Shown here one piece after another: positions 52,617 through 61,197 of a stretch of 64,000 nt of DNA (positions are counted from its first letter, which is position 1; each line of letters begins with the position of its first letter). The DNA lies in NCBI RefSeq assembly GCF_036226745.1, contig NZ_CP109013.1, positions 1,426,001-1,490,000 of the forward strand, written 5' to 3'. Origin of the DNA: Streptomyces sp. NBC_00683. GTDB lineage: Bacteria > Actinomycetota > Actinomycetes > Streptomycetales > Streptomycetaceae. The notes below the pieces were generated by a model. The model saw only the letters and a program-made list of their open reading frames with translations. It did not search any database and was not told where the DNA came from. The position numbers and the translations under genes are program-made.

Positions 52617-52656
52617 TCAGCTCTCCATTACAGATGAGGACCGAAAGGAGACCTGG

Positions 52657-52669
52657 TGAAGCGCTTCGA
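52657..52669 (-). promoter_or_regulatory. Proximal LacI operator in the regulator's own promoter
   Basis: GAAGCGCTTC with flanking TCGA on one side, 41 bp upstream of the regulator ATG. It matches the core of the operators at 28790 and 28959. Confidence 0.7.
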
Positions 52670-52757
52670 CAGCGTTCACTCCTGGTTCCCTTTACACTCT
52701 GACATGCATAGACACCGTGGAGCCTAGACTCGCTCACAGGGACTGTCCAGAGTGGCG

Positions 52758-52771
52758 TCGAAGCGCTTCGA
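52758..52771 (-). promoter_or_regulatory. Distal LacI operator upstream of the regulator gene
   Basis: TCGAAGCGCTTCGA, identical to both xyloglucan promoter operators. It is centred about 101 bp from the proximal site, so DNA looping by a tetrameric or paired repressor is possible. Confidence 0.7.
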
Positions 52772-52807
52772 CCATGCGATCCCCGGCTCCGCCCAGCACA
52801 CCGTGAC

Positions 52808-53896
52808 TCAGGATGCCGACGGTGTCCACCCGGCCAGCCAGTCGGCGGTCTCCTGCTCCGCGGCCCCGGAGTCCGAGAGCTGCGGCCGGTTACTGCTCGC
52901 CGATCCTGCGCCCGGCCCGGTGTTCTTGTACTCGGCGAATCGGTCGTCCTTCCAGGAGAAGCCGCTCATGTCGGTCCACGGGGCGGACTTGATCGCGGCA
53001 CTGAGCGTGGTGTTGCGGAAGGTGGCCATCGGGTCGAGGGAGGCGTCGCCGCCCGCGTGCCAGGGCCGGCCGAGGTAGAAGCTCGCCGCGGAGACGTCCC
53101 CGTTGACCGTCGAGTTGTTGATCAGGAAACCCTTGCGGTCCGCGGCGGTACTGGGCGCGGCGATGTAGCCGGCGGAACTGCCGTCCCATCGCTTCTTCAG
53201 GGTGATGACGGACTTGTCGATCACCGCGCTGGCCCGCCCGAAGATGAAGTCGACGTTGCCGACGACGTAGGAGTTGGTCATGTAGACACGGCCGAGCGTC
53301 GCCTTGGACGCAGTGTCGAGCAACAGGGTGTCCTGGTCTCCGGTGACGATGACGGAGTCGAGGAAGACCTTGTCCGCGGCGGTGCGCAGGGCGACGGCCT
53401 GCAGTCCGCTCATGTTCTGGTGCGCGGCCTCGTCGAAGTCGTTGGAGACGGTGAGGTTACGGGCCTGGAAGCCGTCCGCCTCGGCGGCGACGGTGGCACT
53501 GCCGCTCGTCCCGTAGGTGCCGGACCCGTCGGGTTTCTGCGTGCCCGAGGCGTTGTTGTAGACGATGACGGTGTCGCCGCGGCCGGATCCGCTGCCCTGG
53601 AGCGTGACGTTCTGCTTGGTGGCGGGGATCTTCACGGTCTCGCGGTAGGTACCGGGCTTGATGGAGACGATGACGCGTGCGGTGTTGCCCGCCGCAATCG
53701 CGTTCACGGCAGCCTGCACGGTGGTGTACTGGCCGGTACCGTCCTTGGCGACGGTGAGTGTGGCCGCGGCCGCCGCACCGGAGGCCGATGCGTATGCCTG
53801 TACCGGGACGACTGCGGCCAGTGCTGTCGCCGCTGCCGCCGCCACGAGGCCGGTGCGCCGTCCTCGGCGGAGCGCGGCATGTCGATTCGCTGCCAT
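52808..53896 (-). CDS. Pectin methylesterase (CE8), secreted
   Basis: 362 aa, removes methyl groups from pectin. A signal region (MAANRHAALRRGRRTGLVAAAAATALAAVV) ends near YASA. The right-handed beta-helix shows QYTTVQAAVNAI, the catalytic pair in SVIVTGDQDTLLL and GNVDFIFGRASAVID (nucleophile Asp in VDFIFG), and the arginine in YLGRPW. All expected active-site residues are present. The ATG at 53896 gives the shortest N terminus with an intact signal; upstream residues are low-complexity. No LacI-type operator is present at its own promoter, so its regulation may be separate. Confidence 0.92.
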   Translation of the reverse strand: MAANRHAALRRGRRTGLVAAAAATALAAVVPVQAYASASGAAAAATLTVAKDGTGQYTTVQAAVNAIAAGNTARVIVSIKPGTYRETVKIPATKQNVTLQGSGSGRGDTVIVYNNASGTQKPDGSGTYGTSGSATVAAEADGFQARNLTVSNDFDEAAHQNMSGLQAVALRTAADKVFLDSVIVTGDQDTLLLDTASKATLGRVYMTNSYVVGNVDFIFGRASAVIDKSVITLKKRWDGSSAGYIAAPSTAADRKGFLINNSTVNGDVSAASFYLGRPWHAGGDASLDPMATFRNTTLSAAIKSAPWTDMSGFSWKDDRFAEYKNTGPGAGSASSNRPQLSDSGAAEQETADWLAGWTPSAS

Positions 53897-54031
53897 GGCT
53901 TGATCCGTTCCGTGGGGAAGAGGTGGGGTTCCGGGAGGTAGTCGCCGCCGCGCCCCGAAAGGTTGCCGCCACCCACGACCCACGGCTCGTGGCCTCACCG
54001 GATCACCGGCCGGGGCCTGGCGTGCCCCGCC

Positions 54032-54823
54032 TCATTGCCTGCAGAACCGAGCGTCCCGCGCCCGGACCTGTCCGCGGGGTCCCGCGGCCCGCAGCACCAC
54101 ATCGAGCGCACCGGCCGGATCGGCCGCGTACACGTTGCTGAACCAGGCCATGTTGGCCTCGACCACCGCCCACCGCTCGGTGTCCCGGCCGCCCGTCCCC
54201 CGCATCCGCCCGATGTCGACCACCACCCCGCTGGGCAGCGTGGCCCCGCAGGCCTCCGCCAGCCGCCGCGCGAAGTCCCGGATCCCGTTCTCGTCCGGGT
54301 GCCCCTCCAGCGGTGCGGCGTCCAGCCGGCCGAAGGTGGCGTACCGGGAGCCGGCCCGTATCTCCCCGTCGAGCAGGAAGAGTCTGAACTCCTCGGCCCA
54401 GGTCACCACTTCACTGACCTGGACCAGCGGGTCGCTGCGCGGCGAGGGCACCTGGAGCGCGCTGCCGTCCTCGTACACCGCGGCCGGGAAGCTCTTGTCG
54501 GTGGGCGGCTTCACGAAGACGGGGCTCTTCTCGCGGCGGGCCTCCGACAGCGTGACGCGCTTGATCCTGCGTCCGGTGAACGCGTACGGCAGAGCGTCCA
54601 GCCAGCCCTCGTCCGGCTCCAGGAGTGATACGCCCAGGGGCCCGGCAGCATCGGAGGCGAAGTGCGGGCCGCCGTAGTAGTGCGTGCTCCCGCTCCCCTG
54701 AAGCCGGTCCGGGATCCCGTCGCGGGGCAGGATCACGACCTCCATGCCACGGTCGCGCGCCGCTTCCGCCAGGAGCCCGGCCGTGCTGGAACGGTGCGGG
54801 GCGAGCGCCAGGAGAGGGACCAT
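54032..54823 (-). CDS. ATP-grasp domain protein of unknown substrate
   Basis: 263 aa. The end-on pattern is that of a short ATP-grasp ligase: SPVFVKPPTDKSFPAAVY (ATP-binding lysine), VVTWAEEFRLFLLDGEI, and a metal-binding C-terminal part VVDIGRM...WAVVEANMAWFSN with acidic and Asn residues. The N-terminal ~100 residues form a Rossmann-like lid. It resembles a family of actinobacterial ATP-grasp proteins annotated only by domain. It sits between two carbohydrate-enzyme groups on the same strand but does not look part of either pathway. Carboxylate-amine ligation is the general class reaction; the substrate is unknown. Confidence 0.72.
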   Translation of the reverse strand: MVPLLALAPHRSSTAGLLAEAARDRGMEVVILPRDGIPDRLQGSGSTHYYGGPHFASDAAGPLGVSLLEPDEGWLDALPYAFTGRRIKRVTLSEARREKSPVFVKPPTDKSFPAAVYEDGSALQVPSPRSDPLVQVSEVVTWAEEFRLFLLDGEIRAGSRYATFGRLDAAPLEGHPDENGIRDFARRLAEACGATLPSGVVVDIGRMRGTGGRDTERWAVVEANMAWFSNVYAADPAGALDVVLRAAGPRGQVRARDARFCRQ

Positions 54824-54859
54824 ACGACCGCAGCCTAGGGCCTCCCGTGACGAAGGGAC

Positions 54860-54890
54860 CCAGGGGTCCGGGCGGGGCCCGGACCCCTGG
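54860..54890 (-). terminator. 14-bp perfect hairpin after the GH43-lectin gene
   Basis: CCAGGGGTCCGGGC (54860-54873), loop GGG, GCCCGGACCCCTGG (54877-54890), 3 bp beyond the stop of the minus-strand gene at 54894. Probable transcript end for the arabinan operon. Confidence 0.75.
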
Positions 54891-54893
54891 TCC

Positions 54894-56378
54894 TCAGGTT
54901 GCCGGAGTGAGTTTCCACTGCTGGCAGTTGTTGTTCAGCCACGACCACTGCCGTACGTCCGCGCCGTCGGCGGCCGAGCAGTCGGCCACATCGGCGACCT
55001 TCCCGCTCGCCCGGTTGACGATGCGCACCCAGCCGCCTGCCGCCGTGGTGACCGGGCCGAAGCGCTGGCAGGTGTTGTTCAGCCACGACCACTGGCGCAG
55101 GTCGGCGCCGTCGGCAGCGGAGCAGTCCGCCGTGTCGAGCACCTTGCCCGAAGCGACGTTGACCAGGCGGCTCGTGTCGTCGCCCTGGTCCTCGATGCGC
55201 CATTTCTGCTCTGTGCCACCGTTGCAGGTCCACTGCTGGACGTTCGCTCCGTCGGCGGTCGACGAACCGTTCACGTCCAGGCACTTTCCGGTGGCCCTGT
55301 TGACCACCGTGTACGCGGTCGGCGTGGCCGCACTCTCGCCGGAGGGCCCGGCCAGTGTGGTGCCGAGGGCGACGGGCGTGCCGAGGTTCGGTGTCCCGTC
55401 ACTGTTCCAGGTGAACTTCTGGGCCCGCGCCGTCCGCCCGTTGTCGCAGCCCTCGGACGCCGAGTCGTTGGCGTGGTAGACGATCCAGCTCTCCGTGCCG
55501 TCGGGAGAGGTGAAGAAGCCGTTGTGCCCCGGCCCGTACACCCCTGCCGCGTTGTTCCGCTGGAAGACCGGGGTGGACTTCTTCGTCCAGGAGGAGGCGG
55601 AGAGCGGGTTGGATCCGGTCAGGGTGAGCTGCCCGAGCTTGTAGTCGGGGGTCCAGCAGCCGCTGGCGGAGTAGACGATGAACGTCTTTCCGCCCCGCTG
55701 CAGCACCTCGGCGCCCTCGTTCACCGTGCCGCCGGACTTCTCCCAGTCGTACGTCGGCGTGGAGATCGTCGAGAACGACCCGCTGAGCGTGTACGGGTTC
55801 GACAGCGGCGCGATCACCAGGTTCTGCGTACCGCCGCCGCTCGCACTGCCCAGCAGGTACATCGAACCGTTGAGGGTGAGCACGCTCGGGTCCAGCATCC
55901 AGGTGCTGCCGAGCTGGTTCCTGTACGTGTAGGGGCCCATCGGGTCCGTGCCCGCGCTCTCCAGCACGTGCACCCGCTGGGTGGGGTTGTAGTCGGCGAT
56001 GTTCTGCCCGGCGACGAAGTAGAGGTACCAGCGGCCGCCCGAGTAGTGCAGCTCGGGCGCCCAGATGTTGCAGCAGCGCGAGGCGGCGTCGCCCTTCCAG
56101 ACCTGCACGCTCGGCGCGGTCGCGAGGCCGGCGAGCGTCGGCGACTTGCGCATGGTGATGACGTCGGTCCAACTCGTCGACACCAGGTAGTAGTTGCCGT
56201 CGTGGTACGAGATCCAGGGGTCGGCCCCCTTCTGCGCCTTGACGGGATTGGTGTACGGACGCCCCTCGGCGGCCTGCGCGGAGGACGTCCCGGACGGCGC
56301 GGCCTGCGTGGAGGCCGGCTGCCCCAGTGCGAGGGCCAGCAGGAGGGCGCTCAGCAGGGTCAGTAGGCGACGGGCCAT
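54894..56378 (-). CDS. GH43 arabinan-type hydrolase with C-terminal ricin B lectin domain
   Basis: 494 aa, secreted. The signal MARRLLTLLSALLLALALGQP is followed by a five-bladed propeller (about 40-350) with the GH43 base region NPVKAQKGADPWISYHDGNYYL, the second acid in MLDPSVL and the glutamate near GTVNEGAEVL. A beta-trefoil (about 365-494) has repeated Q-x-W motifs (VQQW, LRQWSW, VRQWSW) and two near-identical units starting GKVLD and GKVAD. This sugar-binding module should target plant polymers. The start overlaps the endo-arabinanase gene by 19 bp, giving one operon. Arabinan or arabinoxylan is the likely substrate. Confidence 0.9.
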   Translation of the reverse strand: MARRLLTLLSALLLALALGQPASTQAAPSGTSSAQAAEGRPYTNPVKAQKGADPWISYHDGNYYLVSTSWTDVITMRKSPTLAGLATAPSVQVWKGDAASRCCNIWAPELHYSGGRWYLYFVAGQNIADYNPTQRVHVLESAGTDPMGPYTYRNQLGSTWMLDPSVLTLNGSMYLLGSASGGGTQNLVIAPLSNPYTLSGSFSTISTPTYDWEKSGGTVNEGAEVLQRGGKTFIVYSASGCWTPDYKLGQLTLTGSNPLSASSWTKKSTPVFQRNNAAGVYGPGHNGFFTSPDGTESWIVYHANDSASEGCDNGRTARAQKFTWNSDGTPNLGTPVALGTTLAGPSGESAATPTAYTVVNRATGKCLDVNGSSTADGANVQQWTCNGGTEQKWRIEDQGDDTSRLVNVASGKVLDTADCSAADGADLRQWSWLNNTCQRFGPVTTAAGGWVRIVNRASGKVADVADCSAADGADVRQWSWLNNNCQQWKLTPAT

Positions 56379-57343
56379 CCGCTGCTCCAGTTCAGTAGGT
56401 TGACGCCGAGCTTCGGGGTGCCGTTGTCCTGGCCGTCGTAGTAGTGGTAGACGAGCAGGTCACCGTCGGAGTCGGCGAGGATCGACTGGCCGCCGGGGCC
56501 GATGTACCGGCCGTGGGACTCCATGACGGGGGTGCCGCCGTTGCTGAGCATGTTCACGCCGTTGCGGTCGTAGTAGGGCCCGGTGACGCTCGTCGCCCGG
56601 CCCACCTTGATCTTGTACGTGGAGCTGGTGCCTGCGCAGCAGGTGTCGTACGAGGCGAAGAGGTAGTAGTAGCCGTTGCGCTTCACGATGGAGGGCGCCT
56701 CGACGGCCTTGGTTCCGGTGGGGCGGGAGGCGAGCGAGCGGCGTGCGGTGTCTCCGGCGTACTGCTTGCCGGTCGACGGGTCGACACGGATCATCTTGAT
56801 CCCGGTCCACCAGGAGCCGAAGGACAGCCACCACTTGCCGTCGTCGTCCACGAAGAGGTTGGGGTCGATGGCGTTGTAGTCGCTCGACGAGTTCGAGGTG
56901 TAGACGATCCCGTAGTCGCTCCAGCTGCCCGCCTGGCCGGTGGTGGAGGCCGCGAGGCCGATCGCCGAGGTGTTCGAGCCGAAGGACGAGACGGCGTAGT
57001 ACATCAGGTACTTGCCGCCGCGATAGGAGATGTCTGGTGCCCAGGGGTCCGACGCGGACGAGTAGTTCTTCCACCAGCTCGGCTTCGTCGTGAAGGCGTT
57101 GCCCGACCGGCCGAAGGCGGTGCGGTCGGTGGAGGTGCGGAGCTGGAGGCCTTCGCCGGTGGAGTAGAGCAGGTACTGGCCGGACGTGCTCCGGATCATG
57201 GAGGGGTCGTGGACGACGATGTCGCCGTTGACGACACCGGGGTTGGGGTACGCGGACGCGCTGGTCGGAACGAGCGCCAGCAGGAGTGCGGCGGGGAGGG
57301 CGGCGAGGGTCCTTCGCGGAATTCTTCTCGGAATGCGGCTCAT
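56360..57343 (-). CDS. GH43 endo-1,5-alpha-L-arabinanase, secreted
   Basis: 327 aa. The Sec signal ends SASA (about residue 31), then YPNPGVVNGDIVVHDPSMIRS with the catalytic Asp. The other two catalytic acids lie in YNAIDPNLFVDDDGKWWLSFGSWWTG and VEAPSIVKRNGYYYLFASY. These blocks and the short single-domain length match endo-arabinanases. The ATG at 57343 has an AAGG site upstream; an in-frame start at 57421 is rejected. It leads the two-gene arabinan operon behind a 277-bp region with a clear dyad. Products would be arabino-oligosaccharides from pectin side chains. Confidence 0.93.
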   Translation of the reverse strand: MSRIPRRIPRRTLAALPAALLLALVPTSASAYPNPGVVNGDIVVHDPSMIRSTSGQYLLYSTGEGLQLRTSTDRTAFGRSGNAFTTKPSWWKNYSSASDPWAPDISYRGGKYLMYYAVSSFGSNTSAIGLAASTTGQAGSWSDYGIVYTSNSSSDYNAIDPNLFVDDDGKWWLSFGSWWTGIKMIRVDPSTGKQYAGDTARRSLASRPTGTKAVEAPSIVKRNGYYYLFASYDTCCAGTSSTYKIKVGRATSVTGPYYDRNGVNMLSNGGTPVMESHGRYIGPGGQSILADSDGDLLVYHYYDGQDNGTPKLGVNLLNWSSGWPVAY

Positions 57344-57427
57344 CAGGAGACCTTCTTCGGTCGTGTCGGGGTACCCGGCAGTCGTCACCGAGGGGACAGG
57401 AGGTTGCCATGCGCATGACATTCACTT

Positions 57428-57443
57428 GTTCGACTGATCGAAC
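57428..57443 (-). promoter_or_regulatory. Dyad GTTCGA-CTGA-TCGAAC upstream of the arabinan operon
   Basis: Perfect 6-bp arms with a 4-bp centre, 85 bp upstream of the arabinanase ATG. A lone TCGAAC half-site lies near 57487. It differs from the LacI operator of the xyloglucan locus, so a different regulator is expected. No other gene signal was seen in 57344-57620. Confidence 0.45.
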
Positions 57444-57620
57444 GGCGCCCGTAACTTCGGACGGGCGATCAGGACGGGACCGTAGAATCGAACACGTCTT
57501 GCGTCAACGGATTGAGCACGTATTCAACGAAAACCCGGACCCTGTCCGGTATCGCGAACGGACCGGCCCGCCCTCATCGGGCGGTACCGGCCGAACGCGA
57601 CTGTTCCTGGGGCCTGTTGA

Positions 57621-58031
57621 CTACAGCCCGTAGGTGAAGTTCCCGCGGCCCGTGTGCTGCGGATCGGGTGCGGTGGTCCCGCACAGCGGACCGCCCTCGG
57701 TTCCGACGTTCACGAGGCCGGTCGCCTCACCGTCGAGGCCGACGAACCGCAGCGCGTGCCAGCGGGGCAGCCAGTACACGCGCCCGCGGTGGTCCGTGAG
57801 CAACTCCCGCAGGTCGGCGGGGGCGTGCATCCATACCTCGGGGAGGCCGCCGGGGTGTTCGAAGGCCGCGCGCAGCACCAGCCAGCCGTCGTCGCGGACA
57901 TCGCCCGCGGTCAGCAGGAGTTCCACCGCCTGGCCGGGTTCCTGTACGCACTTCTTGGCGTGGATCCAGTGCACGTGGTGGCCGGGCGCGTACCGCGAGC
58001 AGGCGTCGTGGTGAATGAGGTGAGGGAGCAT
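57621..58031 (-). CDS. Hypothetical protein
   Basis: 136 aa, not recognised. GGAAGG lies upstream of the ATG at 58031, and codon use is normal for the genome. It is rich in His, Trp and Cys near the start (HHDACSRY, VHWIHAKKCV). It has no signal peptide or membrane helix; a small cytoplasmic alpha/beta protein is likely. It stands alone between the arabinan operon and the P450 pair. A longer in-frame extension to 58187 is Pro/Arg-rich and rejected. Confidence 0.65.
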   Translation of the reverse strand: MLPHLIHHDACSRYAPGHHVHWIHAKKCVQEPGQAVELLLTAGDVRDDGWLVLRAAFEHPGGLPEVWMHAPADLRELLTDHRGRVYWLPRWHALRFVGLDGEATGLVNVGTEGGPLCGTTAPDPQHTGRGNFTYGL

Positions 58032-58317
58032 GGCTGTCGTCGCCTTCCGGGGTCCTGGACCCCGGGGGCCCGTCCCCGGTGGTCCGCTGTTCCCCGCACG
58101 GTGCCGCGCGGGGCGGGTCGTCACCCGGAGCACCCGCAGCGGAGCGGGGTGCCGTCCAGCGAGCCGGGGCTTTCCACTGGAACTCATGACCCGTCAAAAG
58201 CGTAACAGGAGCCGGGAGGACGCCGGGGGCCGCGCGCAACCCCCGCGTACGGGCGCGACGCCTCCCCGCCCGTACGCTTCCGGCTCCCCTGCGCAGGTCC
58301 TCCTCGTCGAAGCCGCC

Positions 58318-59541
58318 TCAGCCGTGCAGCAGGACGGGGAAGGCCTCCATGTCGTTCTGCGTCATCACCGGAAGCTTGCGGATCTCGTCGTCCGGTATCG
58401 CGAGCTTGAGCGCGGGGAAGCGCGCGAAGAGGGCGGGGAGTGCGATGCCGGCCTCCACCCGTGACAGTGCCGCACCGGGGCAGATGTGGGGGCCGTGACC
58501 GAAGGTCATGTGCCGGATCGGTGTCGGACGGGTGATGTCGAAGGAATCGGCGTCCTCGCCGTGCTGTTCGGCGTCGCGTCCGATGACCCGGTAGGAGATG
58601 ACGACGCCCTCCCCCGCGGCGATCACCTGGTCACCGACCTGGATGTCCTCGGTGGCGAAACGCATCAGCAGGTGTGTGGTGGGCGTGTCCCAGCGCAGCG
58701 TCTCCTCGACCACCGTCTCCCACGGGATCTCCCCGTCGAGCACCTTCTGCAGCTGGTCGGGGTGGGCGAGCAGGGCGCGTACCGCGTTGAGGATGAGGCC
58801 GATCGTGGTCTCGTGCCCGGCGGCCACCATGGCCTTGAGGTTGCCGACGACCTCCTCCTCGGTGAGGGGCTCGCCGCCCTCGTCGGCCAGGATCAGGGCG
58901 CTGGTGAGGTCGTCGGTGGCCCGCGCCGTCTTCTCGCGTACGAGGTCGGTGTAGAAGACGTCCAGTTCCTGCAGCAGCGCCAGGCGCTCCTCCTGCGGGG
59001 TGAGCATGGAGAAGAAGGCCTTGTACTGCTTCGTCAGCATCGGGAACTGATCCTCGTCCACCCCCATCAGCAGCCCGACGACCCGCATCGGCAGCGGCTG
59101 GGCGAAGACGGCCTTGAGGTCGACGACACCTTCCTTGCCCTGCTCGGCGAGCGAGTCGAGGAGCTCCTCGGTGAACTTCTCGATGGCGGGGCGGACCGCC
59201 TCGAGCCGGCGCGGCGTGAGTGCCTGGGAGGTCTTGGTCCGCAGCCGCCGGTGCTCGCCGCCGTCGACCGTGAACATGGAGCGTCCGGCATCGATCATTC
59301 CGATCAGCGGCCAGGCATGGGTGACCTCACCGCTCCTCCACAGCCCCCAGGCGTCCAGGTCCTTCACCAGCCGTGGGTCGACGAGCAGTTGACGTGCTTC
59401 GGCGTGCCGTGTGACGGTCCACGCGGGGACCCCCAACAGCTCGATGCGCGCGAGCGGGCCCGCCTGGCGCAGCTGCTCGGTCTCACCGTCGAGGTTCTGG
59501 ACCATGGGGTCGATGACCACGGTCGCGTGAGGGCAGTTCAC
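58318..59541 (-). CDS. Cytochrome P450, CYP154-like
   Basis: 407 aa. I-helix AAGHETT (about 240-246), K-helix EETLRWDTP with ExxR at 280-283, and haem loop TFGHGPHICPG with Cys354 are intact. The opening CPHATVVIDPMVQNLDGE and the C-terminal ALFARFPALKLAIPDDEI resemble CYP154 proteins, which hydroxylate steroids, macrolides or aromatic compounds. The ATG overlaps the preceding P450 stop as ATGA. CYP154 and CYP157 genes are known to occur together after conservon (cvn) clusters in Streptomyces. No redox partner gene lies nearby. Confidence 0.9.
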   Translation of the reverse strand: MNCPHATVVIDPMVQNLDGETEQLRQAGPLARIELLGVPAWTVTRHAEARQLLVDPRLVKDLDAWGLWRSGEVTHAWPLIGMIDAGRSMFTVDGGEHRRLRTKTSQALTPRRLEAVRPAIEKFTEELLDSLAEQGKEGVVDLKAVFAQPLPMRVVGLLMGVDEDQFPMLTKQYKAFFSMLTPQEERLALLQELDVFYTDLVREKTARATDDLTSALILADEGGEPLTEEEVVGNLKAMVAAGHETTIGLILNAVRALLAHPDQLQKVLDGEIPWETVVEETLRWDTPTTHLLMRFATEDIQVGDQVIAAGEGVVISYRVIGRDAEQHGEDADSFDITRPTPIRHMTFGHGPHICPGAALSRVEAGIALPALFARFPALKLAIPDDEIRKLPVMTQNDMEAFPVLLHG

Positions 59542-60827
59542 AGCAGATCTCCTGTCGTACGTACGGGAGCGAACCGGACGGGGAGCGCGTTCATCCCGCG
59601 CAGGAAGGCGGACGGCCGCCGGACGAGGTCCTTTTCGGGGACGGCGAGTGCGAGGTCGGGCAGCCGGTCGAGGATGACCTCGATCCCGGTACGGGCGATG
59701 GTCTCGGCAATCTCCTGCGCGGGGAAGGGGCAGCGGTACTCACCGTGGCTGAAGGCCAGGTGCGCACTGTTGCTGCTGTGCCTCGTGGCACCGTCGGACT
59801 CCAGGTCCTGGCGCACGAGGGGGTCGGTGTTGGCCGCCCCCAGGCCGAGCAGCAGCATGTCCCCCGCGCGGATCGTCCGTCCGCCGAGCTGGGTGTCGCG
59901 GACCGCCCACCGGCCGGCGAGGATCTGCGTCGGGCTCTCCTCCCAGAGGACCTCGTTCATGGCGTCGCCGATGCTGCGACGTCCGCCGGAGAGCGAGTCG
60001 GCGAACTGGTCCTCGGTGAGCATCAGCCGCAGGGAGTTGCCGATCCAGTCGGCGGTGGTCAGATGGCCGGCGGCGGTGATGGCCATGAGGTCGAGCGCGT
60101 ACTCCTGATCGGTGAACGGCTCCGGGTTCGCGAGCATCCGGGAGGTGACGTCGTCCCCGGGGGTGTCCCGCTTGACCGCCACGAGCCGCTGCATGTGCTC
60201 GGCGAACCGCCCGTACGCCTTCTGCGCGTCGGGGCCCCCGTCGGCGAGGTCCTTCAGGACCCGGGCGATGTCCGCTCCTTCGGCATCGGGGAAGCCGACG
60301 AGCCGGGCGAGGACGAGAACGGGCAGCGGTTCGGCGAACTCGGCCACGAGATCGGCCGTGCCCCGGCTGCAGATGTCGTCGATGAGGCGGTCGGCGAGCT
60401 GCTCGCAGTGCCCCCGGATCTCGAACGGATCGGCACTCTCGAGCGCGGGCACCACCATCTCGGCATGCCGCCGGTGTTCGGCGCCCGCGGTGAAGTAGAT
60501 GGACGGCATGGGGCGGCCGACCATGGGGAGCAGCGGCCAGTCCTCGGGTATGTGCTCCCACTGGTTCCACAGCCCGACATCTCTCGGGAACAACTCGCCG
60601 TCACTGGTGACCTGGTGGAGCTCCCGGTACCCGACGACCAGCCAGGCCGGGAAACCGCCGGGGAGCTCGACCGGCACCACGGGCCCGTACTCGTGCCGCA
60701 TGGTCCGGTAGAGGGCCTGCGGAGCGGTGTGGAACTCCGGTCCGCTGAGCGGTACGGCGGCGGTGGCGGCGTGCGCGGGGCAGCCACCGCCGGATGCGGG
60801 CGCGGCGGACGGACGAGGGGTCGTCAT
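59538..60827 (-). CDS. Cytochrome P450, CYP157-like, with altered K-helix motif
   Basis: 429 aa. The haem loop FSHGEYRCPFPAQE has Cys366, and the I-helix shows TAAGHLTTADW. The K-helix reads NEVLWEESP, so ExxR is replaced by ExxW (Glu292, Trp295). Loss of ExxR is a published trait of the CYP157 family. CAGGAG precedes the ATG at 60827. It is first in a two-gene unit with the CYP154-like gene. The fold should still bind haem, but catalytic competence cannot be judged from sequence; it may have a regulatory or unusual role. Confidence 0.9.
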   Translation of the reverse strand: MTTPRPSAAPASGGGCPAHAATAAVPLSGPEFHTAPQALYRTMRHEYGPVVPVELPGGFPAWLVVGYRELHQVTSDGELFPRDVGLWNQWEHIPEDWPLLPMVGRPMPSIYFTAGAEHRRHAEMVVPALESADPFEIRGHCEQLADRLIDDICSRGTADLVAEFAEPLPVLVLARLVGFPDAEGADIARVLKDLADGGPDAQKAYGRFAEHMQRLVAVKRDTPGDDVTSRMLANPEPFTDQEYALDLMAITAAGHLTTADWIGNSLRLMLTEDQFADSLSGGRRSIGDAMNEVLWEESPTQILAGRWAVRDTQLGGRTIRAGDMLLLGLGAANTDPLVRQDLESDGATRHSSNSAHLAFSHGEYRCPFPAQEIAETIARTGIEVILDRLPDLALAVPEKDLVRRPSAFLRGMNALPVRFAPVRTTGDLL

Positions 60828-61118
60828 CGTACGGACTCCTGGGAGACGGCTTCGCGCGTTGCGGCCATACGATCAACGCGGGACCACTATAAGGAGGTTG
60901 GGTGAAGCATCGGGCGCCAATCGCGCCGATTTCCGACCTTTAACGATCACGTCATCTCCCGACCGGTTCGCGAATGATCGAAAACGGACAGAACGCGCTC
61001 CGGGGCGGCAGGTGGGACACCCGGCTCGGCTCCCGGGTCGCCGGCTCAGCCCCTCGGTGCGCCGTCGCCGAGGCGCGGGAGACGGAAGCGCCGCCCGTCT
61101 CGAAGCTCAACCAGCGAA
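60828..61118. other. Intergenic region with no gene seen
   Basis: About 290 bp upstream of the P450 pair. On the minus strand TATAGT (60891-60886) could be a -10 element, but no convincing -35 was found. Nothing else is recognisable before the hairpin at 61119. Confidence 0.5.
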
Positions 61119-61166
61119 ACCTGAAGCGGCTCCTGCTGTGAACTACCAGCAGGAGCCGCTTCAGGT
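61119..61166 (-). terminator. 20-bp perfect hairpin after the immunity-like gene
   Basis: Arms 61119-61138 and 61147-61166 pair completely around the 8-base loop TGAACTAC. The stem core is GAAGCGGCTCCTGCTG. It is 32 bp past the stop of the minus-strand gene ending at 61198 and is the longest stem noted in the window. Probably a terminator. Confidence 0.75.
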
Positions 61167-61197
61167 GAAGCAGGGTGGAGCTGAGGACCCGTTCGGC

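Noticed and set aside
60828..61197. Conservon (cvnA-D) genes upstream of the P450 pair
   Set aside because: No kinase, roadblock or GTPase frame is present; only a gene-free stretch and a hairpin.
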